Shown piece after piece: positions 1 to 8,627 of a stretch of 64,000 nucleotides of DNA. The stretch's first letter is position 1, and each line of letters opens with the position of its first letter. The notes beneath the pieces were generated by a model. It saw nothing but the letters and a program-made list of their open reading frames with translations. It ran no database searches and was not told the origin of the DNA. The position numbers were made by a program, and so were the translations under genes. The DNA lies in NCBI RefSeq assembly GCF_003056345.1, contig NZ_PYWB01000002.1:310001-374000 (forward strand), written 5' to 3'. The DNA is from Devosia submarina. Its GTDB lineage: Bacteria; Pseudomonadota; Alphaproteobacteria; Rhizobiales; Devosiaceae.

Positions 1-155
1 CACGAGATCTGCTTGAGATTGTCTTCGGGCTCGCCAAAATCGATGCGCAGAATGCCGCCCTTGCCCTTGGTATCAACCATGGCGGGGTGACCGTCGCGCG
101 CTTCGGCCCATTTGCGGATCTCGTCGTGCTTGGTGGTCGTGTTGGAACTGCTCAT
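1..155 (-). CDS. Small acidic conserved hypothetical protein (C-terminus outside window)
   Basis: The start codon is the ATG whose first base is 155, behind a clear AAGGAG eight bases upstream. About 51 residues are visible, beginning MSSSNTTTKHDEIRKWAE and followed by a segment ending in ILRIDFGEPEDNLKQIS; the end lies beyond the left edge. Short hydrophilic proteins with this HDxIRKWAExRxGxPA pattern are common in Hyphomicrobiales and are often misnamed as glucan-branching enzymes. No catalytic domain can be seen. The function is unknown; the call rests on the start signal and family resemblance only. Confidence 0.7.
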   Translation of the reverse strand, partial: MSSSNTTTKHDEIRKWAEARDGHPAMVDTKGKGGILRIDFGEPEDNLKQIS

Positions 156-187
156 GGCAAACACTCCTTACTGGTGATCGGTCGAAC

Positions 188-1549
188 TCAGGCGGGAGAC
201 GCCGCCACCGGCGCCTTGGCGGTGATCGCGTGGCCGCGCCGTGCGGGCTGAACAACAATGCCGGAGCGTCCCAGGCCCTGATAGATAAGCCCTGCGGAGG
301 CCGCGCGTTCCCGATCGATGATGTTGCGGAAATCAAGGAGGGCCTGGCCGCGCATGGCCTTGCGCAGTTCAGCCAGATCAAGGCTCCGGTATTCGTCCCA
401 TTCGGTCAGCACTACCGTCACATCAGCGCCCCGCGTCGCGTCAAGAGCGCTCGTGTGCCAATGCGCATCGGGCAGCAGCCGCTTGGCGCCATTGGGCTGT
501 GGATCATGGAGGTGAACATCGAGACCCGCTTCGATGAGCCTAGGAATGATGGTGAGGGCTGCGGCCTCGCGCACATCGTCGGTGTTGGCCTTGAAGCTCG
601 TACCCAGGATCGCGACACGCCCATGCCGGGGCGCGGCGTCGATGATGCGGTCGGCCAGCGCTTCCTTGCGCAGTTCGTTGCGCTCGATCAGGGTTTCGAT
701 CAGTGGCTGGGGTGCACCATGGCGGCGGCCTGTGCTGGCAAAGGCGCGGGTGTCCTTGGGAAAACAGGACCCGCCAAAGCCTGGGCCGGCGGAGAGAAAC
801 GCCGATCCGATGCGATGGTCTCGCCCGATGCCATCAGCGACAGCGCCGACGTCACCCTCCAATTTCTCGCAAAGGTCGGCAACGTCGTTGATGAAGCCGA
901 TGCGTAGAGCCAGAAGCGCATTGGCGGCGTATTTGATGAGTTCGGCATTGACGGTTTGCGTGGCGACGAGGGGGATTCCGCGCAGCAGCAGGGGTTCGTA
1001 GACCTCGCGCAACACAGCTTCAGACGCCGCATCGTCAGCACCGATCACAATGCGATCGGCATGCATGAAGTCCTTGATCGCAGAACCTTCACGCAGGAAT
1101 TCGGGATTTGAAGCGACCGCAATATCCTTGCTGCCGCGGCTGGCATCCACCAGCGCTTTGACGCGACGGGCCGTGCCCGCAACAACGGTGGATTTGATCA
1201 CCAAGACCGCGCGCGATTGCATATAGGGCGCAATGGTCTTGGCTGCCGTCTCAACATAGGAGAGGTCGATATCGCCATTGGCGTCGGACGGTGTGCCGAC
1301 GGCGAGGAATATCGCGTCGGCCGTGCCGGCGGCTTTGGTCGCGTGGGTAGTGAAATGCAGGCGGCCAAGGGCGATCTGCTTGCCGATAAGTTCGGACAGC
1401 CCGGGCTCGAAGATCGGCACTTCCGCGCGTTCCAGGGCCGCAATGCGATCACCATCAATATCGCAACACGTCACGTCGTGACCAAGCTCGGCAAGGCAGG
1501 CGCTTGTGGTCAAACCGACATAGCCGGCGCCCAGTACTACGATCTTCAT
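188..1549 (-). CDS. ugd: UDP-glucose 6-dehydrogenase
   Basis: The cytosolic enzyme oxidises UDP-glucose twice with NAD+ to give UDP-glucuronate. The 453-residue product has the N-terminal dinucleotide motif GAGYVG (residues 7-12) and the catalytic cysteine in GFGGSCFPKD (Cys262), followed by the C-terminal UDP-binding domain; the length is normal for the family. A longer open frame reaches 1654, but the ATG at 1549 with AGAGGG upstream begins exactly at the Rossmann strand MKIVVLGAG, so it is preferred. It diverges from the sugar operon beginning at 1974. Its product is the substrate of the UDP-glucuronate decarboxylase at 8628, which ties it to that operon. Confidence 0.95.
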   Translation of the reverse strand: MKIVVLGAGYVGLTTSACLAELGHDVTCCDIDGDRIAALERAEVPIFEPGLSELIGKQIALGRLHFTTHATKAAGTADAIFLAVGTPSDANGDIDLSYVETAAKTIAPYMQSRAVLVIKSTVVAGTARRVKALVDASRGSKDIAVASNPEFLREGSAIKDFMHADRIVIGADDAASEAVLREVYEPLLLRGIPLVATQTVNAELIKYAANALLALRIGFINDVADLCEKLEGDVGAVADGIGRDHRIGSAFLSAGPGFGGSCFPKDTRAFASTGRRHGAPQPLIETLIERNELRKEALADRIIDAAPRHGRVAILGTSFKANTDDVREAAALTIIPRLIEAGLDVHLHDPQPNGAKRLLPDAHWHTSALDATRGADVTVVLTEWDEYRSLDLAELRKAMRGQALLDFRNIIDRERAASAGLIYQGLGRSGIVVQPARRGHAITAKAPVAASPA

Positions 1550-1973
1550 TGTTGATGCCCTCTTGGTCAGCATGCAGCACGCAATGAACGCAGCAACAAG
1601 GGAGCAAGCAGCTTTGTTCCTTGAAAGGATCGCGCTCGATGATTGTTTGCCCAAGCGTTCTGCCGAGCAAGGATTATCACACTCCCATGTAACAACGGAG
1701 TCTGGGCGATCAAATCCGCGAAATTATGCAACTGCAAAAGGCGGCCTAGATTAACTTGGGATAATTCGCGTTTCTGCGTGCAGCGGAAGCTGGTGTGGAG
1801 CACGTGGGCGTGTAGCTAGGTATGACTCGGCAGTTTTATTGAGCTTTGTAGCTTGTGGCTTCCACAGGAGGCGCGACCCTCATGCGCGCGAGCCCATGCA
1901 AAGGAACACCGCGCGGAACTTGTCTGCTCACGACGGCTTCCTACTGCAGGTACTTACCTTCAAGTGGGCAAAC
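1550..1973. other. Divergent intergenic region between ugd and the sugar operon
   Basis: This 424-base region must carry the promoters of both divergent units. I found no convincing -35/-10 pair. Its only distinct element is a strong AGGAGG at 1866-1871, followed by a short open frame (1882-1977) that overlaps the first operon gene. Open frames on the minus strand here have no family features. Confidence 0.5.
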
Positions 1974-1977
1974 ATGA
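1882..1977 (+). CDS. Possible 31-codon leader ORF overlapping the next gene
   Basis: An ATG lies 10 bases after a perfect AGGAGG (1866-1871) and opens a 31-codon frame whose TGA overlaps the ATG of the following epimerase gene (ATGA at 1974-1977). The epimerase has no good Shine-Dalgarno sequence of its own, so coupling through this leader would explain its translation. The peptide has three cysteines and no recognisable domain. It could be chance; the argument rests on the ribosome binding site and the overlap only. Confidence 0.3.
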   Translation: MRASPCKGTPRGTCLLTTASYCRYLPSSGQT

Positions 1978-3080
1978 AACAGATACTCGTCACCGGCGGA
2001 TGCGGCTTTATCGGACGTTATGTTACCGAAGAGCTGCTGGAACAGGGCTATCGCGTTCGTATTCTCGATAGCTTTGTGGATCAGGTGCACGGGGAAGCTG
2101 CCGCAAGCGTGCCTAATGGAGTGGAGCTTATTCGCGCCGATGTTCGCGACAAGGCCGTTGTGACCGATGCGCTGCGGGACATCGATGGCGTGATCCATCT
2201 GGCTGCCGAAGTGGGCGTTGGCCAATCCATGTACGAGATTGCCCGCTATGTGGGCGGCAATGATCTTGGGACCGCCGTGCTGCTGGAAGCCATGATCGAC
2301 ACTCCGATCAAGCGCATCGTGGTTGCATCCTCGATGAGCGTTTATGGCGAGGGGCTTTACCAGTCGCAGGACGGGAGAACCCATGACTCGAGCCGGCGCC
2401 GGAGCGCCGATATCAAGGCGGGACGCTGGGACCTCACTGCGGCAGATGGTACGGCGCTGACCCCAATTGCCACGGACGAGCAGAAGCCGGTGGATCTGGC
2501 CTCGATCTATGCCCTTACCAAATATGTACAGGAGCGTGCTGTCCTGATCTTTGGCGAAGCCTATGGCGTCGATGCCGTGGCGTTGCGCCTGTTCAACGTC
2601 TTTGGTCCGGGCCAAGCTCTTTCCAATCCCTATACCGGCGTTCTGGCGAACTTTGCCTCGCGGCTCATCAATGGGCAGCCGCCGATGATCTTCGAAGACG
2701 GGCGGCAGAAGCGGGATTTCGTGCATGTGCGCGACGTTGCCCGCGCTTTCCGCTTGGCTCTCGAGCAGCGCTCGGCCGCAGGGCACGTCATCAATGTGGG
2801 CAGCGGCAATGCCTATGCCATAGCCGATATTGCCACCATGCTGGCAAATGCCATGGGCGTTCCGCACCTGGGGCCCGACATCATGAACAAGGCGCGCTCG
2901 GGGGACATCCGCAATTGCTTTGCCGACATTTCCAAGGCACGCGAGCTGCTGGGCTTCGAACCGCAGTACCGGCTTGAAGAATCGCTCGATGAACTGGCCA
3001 ATTGGGTCCGTCAGGCGCAGGCTGTCGATCGCGGCGCCGAAATGAAGCGCCAGCTCGAAGAACGAGGCCTTGTTTCATGA
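1974..3080 (+). CDS. NAD-dependent nucleotide-sugar epimerase/dehydratase (extended SDR)
   Basis: Expected to change the sugar part of a nucleotide-sugar using bound NAD. The 368-residue product begins directly at the Rossmann motif TGGCGFIG (residues 7-14), has a serine-rich SSMSVYGEG segment and the catalytic Tyr179-x3-Lys183 pair (YALTK). An inserted Arg/Ser-rich loop lies around residues 132-150. The pattern resembles dTDP-L-rhamnose 4-epimerase-like SDRs, but substrate cannot be fixed from sequence. Start ATG 1974 is chosen because it precedes the first beta strand; upstream in-frame starts add an unrelated tail. First gene of a compact operon; its stop overlaps the next start (ATGA). 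Confidence 0.85.
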   Translation: MKQILVTGGCGFIGRYVTEELLEQGYRVRILDSFVDQVHGEAAASVPNGVELIRADVRDKAVVTDALRDIDGVIHLAAEVGVGQSMYEIARYVGGNDLGTAVLLEAMIDTPIKRIVVASSMSVYGEGLYQSQDGRTHDSSRRRSADIKAGRWDLTAADGTALTPIATDEQKPVDLASIYALTKYVQERAVLIFGEAYGVDAVALRLFNVFGPGQALSNPYTGVLANFASRLINGQPPMIFEDGRQKRDFVHVRDVARAFRLALEQRSAAGHVINVGSGNAYAIADIATMLANAMGVPHLGPDIMNKARSGDIRNCFADISKARELLGFEPQYRLEESLDELANWVRQAQAVDRGAEMKRQLEERGLVS

Positions 3081-4159
3081 CGATCAAACCTCCCACCAGT
3101 TCCCCGGACCACCCCATCGTCATCACGGGTGGCGCGGGCTTTATCGGGTCCAATCTGGCCGATGCCCTCCTTGGCGATGGCGATACAGTGCGGGTCATCG
3201 ATAATCTTAGCCGTAATGGCGTGCAGCAGAACCTCTCCTGGTTGCAGGAGCGGCATGGCGAGCGGCTGCAGGTGTCCCTCACGGACATTCGCGATCCCCA
3301 AGCCATGAACGCGGCCCTGGCCGATGCGAGCGCCGTGTTCCATTTTGCGGCGCAAACGGCCGTGACCACGAGCCTTTCCGATCCGGTCGATGATTTCGAG
3401 GTGAATGCCCGCGGCACGCTCAATGTGCTGGAAGCCGTTCGCAAGGCGGGGCGCAAGGCGCCGATTATTTTTTCGAGCACCAACAAGGTTTATGGCGGGC
3501 TTGGCGATTTGCGCCTTGTGGAGCTGGACGAACGGCATGTGCCGGGGGACGAGCTGGTCCGCACGCGCGGCATCAACGAAGATCGCAAGCTCGATTTTTG
3601 CACACCTTATGGCTGCTCCAAGGGCGTGGCGGATCAGTATGTGCTTGATTACGCCCAATCCTATGATCTGCCGACGGCCGTGCTGCGGATGAGCTGCATC
3701 TATGGGCCGCGCCAGTTCGGCACGGAAGACCAGGGCTGGGTCGCCCATTTCCTGATCCGGGCGCTCAAGGGTGAACCCATCACCATTTATGGCGACGGCA
3801 AGCAGGTGCGCGACGTGCTGCATGTCCGCGATGCGGTGGCGGCCTATCGGAGCGTTCTGGCCAATATGGGCAAGGTGCGCGGCAGGGCGTTCAATCTGGG
3901 TGGCGGAACGCGCAACGCGGTCAGCCTCAACATGGTGTTGCGCGAAATCGAGCAGATTGTGGGCAAAAGCGTGTCGGTCAGCCGGGACGATTGGCGCGAG
4001 GGTGACCAGCTGTATTTCGTTGCCGAGACAAGCCGGCTTGAGGCCGAACTGGGCTGGCACGCGCAGACTGCGTGGCGGGACGGGCTTCGGGACCTGGCGA
4101 ACTGGCTCACAGGTGGGGAAAACCCCGCCAGGTTGGCGCAGCACCGGGTGAGTGCATGA
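3077..4159 (+). CDS. NAD-dependent nucleotide-sugar epimerase (CDP-paratose 2-epimerase-like SDR)
   Basis: A second extended SDR of 360 residues. GGAGFIG lies at residues 18-24, the SSTNKVYGG segment around 133-141 and the catalytic pair Tyr178/Lys182 in YGCSK. The TNKVYG and GPRQFGTEDQGWVAHF segments are typical of the CDP-paratose/tyvelose 2-epimerase branch; the exact substrate is inference. The start ATG overlaps the previous stop and the stop overlaps the next ATG, so it is translationally coupled in the middle of the operon. With the preceding SDR it probably makes an unusual donor sugar for the glycosyltransferases downstream. Confidence 0.85.
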   Translation: MTIKPPTSSPDHPIVITGGAGFIGSNLADALLGDGDTVRVIDNLSRNGVQQNLSWLQERHGERLQVSLTDIRDPQAMNAALADASAVFHFAAQTAVTTSLSDPVDDFEVNARGTLNVLEAVRKAGRKAPIIFSSTNKVYGGLGDLRLVELDERHVPGDELVRTRGINEDRKLDFCTPYGCSKGVADQYVLDYAQSYDLPTAVLRMSCIYGPRQFGTEDQGWVAHFLIRALKGEPITIYGDGKQVRDVLHVRDAVAAYRSVLANMGKVRGRAFNLGGGTRNAVSLNMVLREIEQIVGKSVSVSRDDWREGDQLYFVAETSRLEAELGWHAQTAWRDGLRDLANWLTGGENPARLAQHRVSA

Positions 4160-5301
4160 GGGCACCCAACACAGCAAACGAGCCCACAATAGCTTCTCCT
4201 GACGGCGCTGCCCGCCGGTCTCTCCATATCTTGATCTCGGTCGACGCCGTTGGCGGCGTTTGGCGCTATGCCATGGATCTTGCAGCAAGCCTTGGTGCAG
4301 CCGGTTATCGGTTTACCTTTGCCGGCTTTGGGCCGCAGCCCAGCGCGGCGCAGCGGTCTGAGGCCGAACGGTTTGGGGAACTGGTGTGGTTCGACGTACC
4401 ACTGGATTGGACCGCGGAAAAGGAAGCCGATCTCGATGTAGTGCCAGCCATTCTTAGCGATCTGGTGCGCGAGCGCGGGATCGAGCTGGTGCATCTCAAC
4501 CTGCCTTCGCAGGCTTGTGGGCTCACGCTCGATATTCCCGTGCTGGTGGTATCCCATTCCTGCGTTGTCACCTGGTTTGCCGGCGTCCGGCAGAGCGAAG
4601 TGCCGGCGGACTGGATGTGGCAATATCGGCTCAACCGGGCCGGCTTCGATGTGGCTGATGTGGTTGTCGCCCCAAGCCATGCGCATGCCGACATGCTGCG
4701 GAAAAGCTATGGGCATATCGATGGGCTGGGGGTGGTCTACAACGGTACAAAGCCGGTCGAGGCGAGCGCGCCCAAGGAAAACCAGGTGTTTTCTGCCGGT
4801 CGTTGGTGGGACGATGGCAAGAACGGCGCCGTGCTCGATGCCGCAGCGCCGCACACCGTCTGGCCGGTAATCATGGCAGGCTCGCAGCGGGGCCCGAACG
4901 GGCAATACCGCGATCTGCTGCATGCGCGCTATCTGGGCGAGTTGCCCCATGGCGAGATCATGGGATGGATGACGCGTTCGGCAATCGTCGCCTCGCCCTC
5001 GCTTTACGAGCCCTTTGGCCTGGCGCCGCTGGAAGCCGCGCAAGCGGGCGCAGCCCTGGTTCTGGCCGACATTCCGACCTATCGCGAGCTGTGGGACGGC
5101 GCGGCCGTGTTTGCACCGGCCAATGATGCCGAAGCTTTTGCTGCTGCCATCAATCGGTTGGCAAACGACGACCTCCTGCGCGGGGAACTGGCACGCAATG
5201 CCCGGGAGCGGTCGACCCGCTTTACCCTTGAGGCTCAGGCTGTCGCCATGCAGTCCATCTACCAACATCTGCTGCACCCCGTTGCAGCCATGGAGGCATA
5301 A
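4156..5301 (+). CDS. Glycosyltransferase family 4 (GT-B fold)
   Basis: Transfers a sugar from a nucleotide donor with retention. The 381-residue product has the C-terminal GT4 signature Glu285-x7-Glu293 (EPFGLAPLE), followed by the glycine/alanine-rich segment that binds the nucleotide. The N-terminal half looks like the acceptor domain of glycogen-synthase-like GT4 enzymes (a VDAVGGVWRYA stretch near the start). There is no signal peptide or membrane segment, so it acts in the cytosol. The start ATG overlaps the stop of the preceding SDR. Acceptor and donor are unknown; the local supply of UDP-glucuronate and UDP-xylose makes those sugars candidates. Confidence 0.85.
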   Translation: MRAPNTANEPTIASPDGAARRSLHILISVDAVGGVWRYAMDLAASLGAAGYRFTFAGFGPQPSAAQRSEAERFGELVWFDVPLDWTAEKEADLDVVPAILSDLVRERGIELVHLNLPSQACGLTLDIPVLVVSHSCVVTWFAGVRQSEVPADWMWQYRLNRAGFDVADVVVAPSHAHADMLRKSYGHIDGLGVVYNGTKPVEASAPKENQVFSAGRWWDDGKNGAVLDAAAPHTVWPVIMAGSQRGPNGQYRDLLHARYLGELPHGEIMGWMTRSAIVASPSLYEPFGLAPLEAAQAGAALVLADIPTYRELWDGAAVFAPANDAEAFAAAINRLANDDLLRGELARNARERSTRFTLEAQAVAMQSIYQHLLHPVAAMEA

Positions 5302-5306
5302 GGCCC

Positions 5307-6437
5307 GTGAAGTTTGTTTTCTACACCCATTCCCTTGTGTCCGACTGGAACCACGGCAACGCCCATTTTCTGCGTGGGGTGATGCGGGACCTGGTGCGGC
5401 GCGGGCATGAGGTGCATGCGCTGGAACCGGTCGATTCCTGGAGCCGGCAGAACCTCCTCGAAACACAGGGGCAGGCTGCCATCGAGCGCTTCGCCACCGA
5501 CTTCCCCATGCTCTCGTCCGAGCAATATGGTGCCGATTTCGACCATGCGGCGTCGCTCAGCGATGCCGATGTGGTGCTGGTTCATGAATGGACCGAACCG
5601 CGGCTGGTGGAAAAGATTGGGCGCCTGCGCCGCGAGGGCGCCCCGTTTACCCTGCTGTTCCATGACACCCATCACCGCGCCGTATCGGCCCAGCAGGATA
5701 TCGCGGGCCTGGTGTTGCAGGATTATGATGGTGTGCTGGCTTTCGGGGAAACCCTGCGGGAGCGCTATCTGGAGGCTGGCTGGGGCCATCAGGTCTTTAC
5801 CTGGCACGAAGCGGCCGACACGGCGCTGTTTCGTCCCATGCCCGAGATTGGTTGTGAACACGATCTGATCTGGATCGGCAATTGGGGCGACAACGAGCGC
5901 ACCGACGAGATCAGCGAATTCCTGATCCGTCCCGCGGCAGAGCTCAAGCTCAGCGGAACCGTGCGCGGCGTGCGCTATCCCGACGATGCCATCGCGGCTG
6001 TTCGGGGTGCGGGACTGCGTTATGGCGGCTGGATCGCCAATGCCGATGCGCCGCAAGCCTTTGCGCGTCACCGCGTAACCATGCACATCCCCCGCCGCCC
6101 ATACGTTCAGTCCCTGCCCGGCATTCCAACCATTCGTGTGTTCGAGGCCCTAGCCTGCGGCATACCCCTCCTGTCCGCGCCCTGGAACGATGCCGAGGGC
6201 CTGTTCCGGCCGGGGCAGGACTTCCTGTTTGCCCAGAACGGCGCCGAGATGCGGAACCTGCTCCGAGACGTCGTGTCGGACCCAGCACTAGCGCAGAACC
6301 TTTCGACCAGTGGGCTCGAGACCATCAATGCGCGGCACACCTGCGCGCATCGCGTCGATGAACTGCTGGCCATTCTTTCCCAGATCGGCTCGGCACGCGT
6401 TGTCGAGCAACTTGAAAACCGCGAGGCGGCTCAATGA
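5307..6437 (+). CDS. CgeB-type glycosyltransferase, copy 1
   Basis: A 376-residue GT-B-type protein of the CgeB (spore maturation protein-like) family. The GTG start at 5307 lies five bases after the preceding stop. The N-terminal half carries an HGNAH motif near residue 15, VLVHEW and LLFHDTHHR. The C-terminal half has the family signature IRVFEALACGIPLLS near residue 277, the donor-binding loop also seen in GT1/GT4 enzymes. No signal peptide or membrane segment. It is the first of three consecutive homologues, and its stop overlaps the next start. The reaction is not known for this branch. Confidence 0.8.
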   Translation: MKFVFYTHSLVSDWNHGNAHFLRGVMRDLVRRGHEVHALEPVDSWSRQNLLETQGQAAIERFATDFPMLSSEQYGADFDHAASLSDADVVLVHEWTEPRLVEKIGRLRREGAPFTLLFHDTHHRAVSAQQDIAGLVLQDYDGVLAFGETLRERYLEAGWGHQVFTWHEAADTALFRPMPEIGCEHDLIWIGNWGDNERTDEISEFLIRPAAELKLSGTVRGVRYPDDAIAAVRGAGLRYGGWIANADAPQAFARHRVTMHIPRRPYVQSLPGIPTIRVFEALACGIPLLSAPWNDAEGLFRPGQDFLFAQNGAEMRNLLRDVVSDPALAQNLSTSGLETINARHTCAHRVDELLAILSQIGSARVVEQLENREAAQ

Positions 6438-7525
6438 AAATAGCGTTTTATGGTTCCAGCCTCCTGTCGGCCTATTGGAACGGCGCTGCCACCTATTACC
6501 GGGGCATGCTGCGCGCCTTGAGCGAAAAAGGCTACGACATCACCTTTTACGAGCCGGACGTTTATGACCGGCAGAAAAACCGCGACATCGATACACCCGA
6601 TTGGTGCCACGTCGTGGTCTACGAGGGCACTGTCGAGGCGCTGAAAACCGCGGCGGCCGAGGCAAGGCACGCCAATATCGTGGTCAAGGCAAGCGGCGTC
6701 GGCTTCGAGGATGATCTGCTGCTCGACGAAGTGCTGCGTGCCGCGCGGCCCGATGCCCTCAGGATTTTCTGGGATGTGGATGCGCCGGCAACCCTGGCCG
6801 AACTGCGTGCCGCGCCCGATCATCCGATGCACCGCTCGCTCGAGGCGATCGATCTTGTGCTGACCTATGGCGGCGGGCAACCCGTGGTCGACGCCTACCG
6901 GGCCATGGGCGCGCCCGACTGCATCCCCATCTATAATGCGCTTGATCCGCACACCCATCACCCGGTGCCGGCGCAGGAACGCTTCCAGGGTGATCTGGGC
7001 TTTCTGGGCAATCGCCTGCCCGACCGCGAGGCCCGCGTGGAGCAATTCTTCCTCGAGCCTGCCGCCCGCACCCCGGGGCAGCGCTTCCTTCTGGGCGGTT
7101 CGGGCTGGGGCGACAAGCCGATGGCGCCCAATATCAGCTATCTGGGCCATGTCGGAACCGCCGACCACAACGCCTTCAACACATCGCCCAAGGCGGTGCT
7201 CAACATTTCGCGCTCCAGCATGGCCGAGAACGGGTTCTCCCCGGCCACCCGCGTCTTTGAAGCGGCCGGCGCCGGCGCCTGCCTCATCACCGATTACTGG
7301 GAAGGCATTCCGCTGTTCCTTGCGCCCGACGAGGAGGTGCTCGTGGCGCGCGACGGCCAGGATGTCGCTGATATCATGGCGGAACTAACACCCGAGCGCG
7401 CGCGGCGGATCGGGGAAGCAGCCCTCGAGCGCGTCTTGCGCGAGCACACCTATGCTCACCGCGCGATCGAGGCCGACCGGATCTTCCGCTCCGCTGCCCG
7501 GCGCCAGAGCGAGGCTGCGGAATGA
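6434..7525 (+). CDS. CgeB-type glycosyltransferase, copy 2
   Basis: The 363-residue product has the same architecture as its neighbours: an N-terminal GSSLLSAYWNGAATYYRGM segment where copies 1 and 3 have a WxxGNxH-type segment, and the C-terminal signature TRVFEAAGAGACLITDYW. It overlaps the previous gene by four bases (ATGA) and the next by four. Divergence from copies 1 and 3 is high enough that they are old paralogues rather than a recent tandem duplication, which suggests three different transfer steps. Donor and acceptor cannot be read from the sequence. Confidence 0.8.
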   Translation: MKIAFYGSSLLSAYWNGAATYYRGMLRALSEKGYDITFYEPDVYDRQKNRDIDTPDWCHVVVYEGTVEALKTAAAEARHANIVVKASGVGFEDDLLLDEVLRAARPDALRIFWDVDAPATLAELRAAPDHPMHRSLEAIDLVLTYGGGQPVVDAYRAMGAPDCIPIYNALDPHTHHPVPAQERFQGDLGFLGNRLPDREARVEQFFLEPAARTPGQRFLLGGSGWGDKPMAPNISYLGHVGTADHNAFNTSPKAVLNISRSSMAENGFSPATRVFEAAGAGACLITDYWEGIPLFLAPDEEVLVARDGQDVADIMAELTPERARRIGEAALERVLREHTYAHRAIEADRIFRSAARRQSEAAE

Positions 7526-8622
7526 GCGCGCCTTACGATATCGTTATCGTTGGGCTTTCGTTGTCGTCCTCCTGGGGCAATGGCCACGCGACGACGTTCC
7601 GCTCGCTGATCCGGGGCCTTCATGCACATGGCAAGCGCGTCCTGTTTCTGGAACGGGACGTGCCTTGGTATGCCAACAACCGTGATCTGCCGAACCCAGA
7701 CTTCTGTGCGCTGGAATATTACTCAAGCGTCGAAGATCTGCTGGCGCGCTTCACAGCGCCGCTCGAAGCGGCGGAAGCCGTTATTGTCGGCTCCTACGTG
7801 CCCGAAGGCGTCGCCGTAATCGACGCCCTGCATAAGCTCGCACTTGGGCAATTCTGCTTTTACGACATCGATACGCCCGTAACCTTGGCCAAGCTGGTGC
7901 GGGACGACGAGGAATATCTCGCCCGCCGCCAGATCCCGCTGTTCGACACCTATTTCTCCTTCTCGGGCGGCCCTGTGCTGGACCGGCTGGAAGAGGAGTT
8001 TGGCGCCCAGTCGGCCATGCCGCTTTACTGCTCGGTTGATGCGGAGCGCTATGGCCCGACCAATGGCCGCAAGATATGGGATCTCGGCTATCTCGGCACC
8101 TATAGCCCTGACCGCCAGCCAACCCTCGAAAAACTTTTGATCGAGCCGGCTCGCCTCCTGCCCGATCTACGCTTTGTGGTGGCTGGGCCGCAATTTCCCG
8201 CCGACATCGACTGGCCCCCTAATGTGGAGCGGATCGAGCATCTGCCCCCTGCCGAGCATCGCGCTTTCTATAATCAGCAGCGCTTCACCCTCAACGTTAC
8301 GCGTGCTGACATGATCGCGGCGGGATGGTCGCCTAGCGTTCGCCTGTTTGAGGCCGCTGCCTGCGGCACGCCGGTGATCAGCGATATCTGGAACGGCATT
8401 GACGATTTGCTGCCGGCCGGGGAAGCCATTCTTCTCGCCCAAACCACCGCCGATGTCGTGCAAACCCTGACGCAAATGGGCGAAGCGGAACGCCAGTCGC
8501 TTGCCGATGCAGCGCGGCGCCATGTTCTGGCCGAGCACACATCCACCGCCCGCTCGGGTGAATTGATCTCCATGCTCGGCACCAGCCGTGGTGCAGATCG
8601 AAAAATAGCTCAAGAAGGATAG
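7522..8622 (+). CDS. CgeB-type glycosyltransferase, copy 3
   Basis: The 366-residue third homologue has an N-terminal WGNGHATTFRSL segment, which aligns in kind with HGNAH of copy 1, and the C-terminal signature VRLFEAAACGTPVISDIW. Its start overlaps the stop of copy 2, and the next gene follows after five bases. It is cytosolic by the absence of signal or membrane segments. The three CgeB copies plus the GT4 would allow an oligosaccharide of about four linkages to be built on an unknown acceptor; that is inference from gene number only. Confidence 0.8.
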   Translation: MSAPYDIVIVGLSLSSSWGNGHATTFRSLIRGLHAHGKRVLFLERDVPWYANNRDLPNPDFCALEYYSSVEDLLARFTAPLEAAEAVIVGSYVPEGVAVIDALHKLALGQFCFYDIDTPVTLAKLVRDDEEYLARRQIPLFDTYFSFSGGPVLDRLEEEFGAQSAMPLYCSVDAERYGPTNGRKIWDLGYLGTYSPDRQPTLEKLLIEPARLLPDLRFVVAGPQFPADIDWPPNVERIEHLPPAEHRAFYNQQRFTLNVTRADMIAAGWSPSVRLFEAAACGTPVISDIWNGIDDLLPAGEAILLAQTTADVVQTLTQMGEAERQSLADAARRHVLAEHTSTARSGELISMLGTSRGADRKIAQEG

Positions 8623-8627
8623 ATCCC

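Noticed and set aside
3011-5466. Long minus-strand open frames opposite the SDR and GT4 genes (for example 3844-5466)
   Set aside because: They mirror the codon pattern of GC-rich genes on the other strand and have no domain motifs or ribosome sites.
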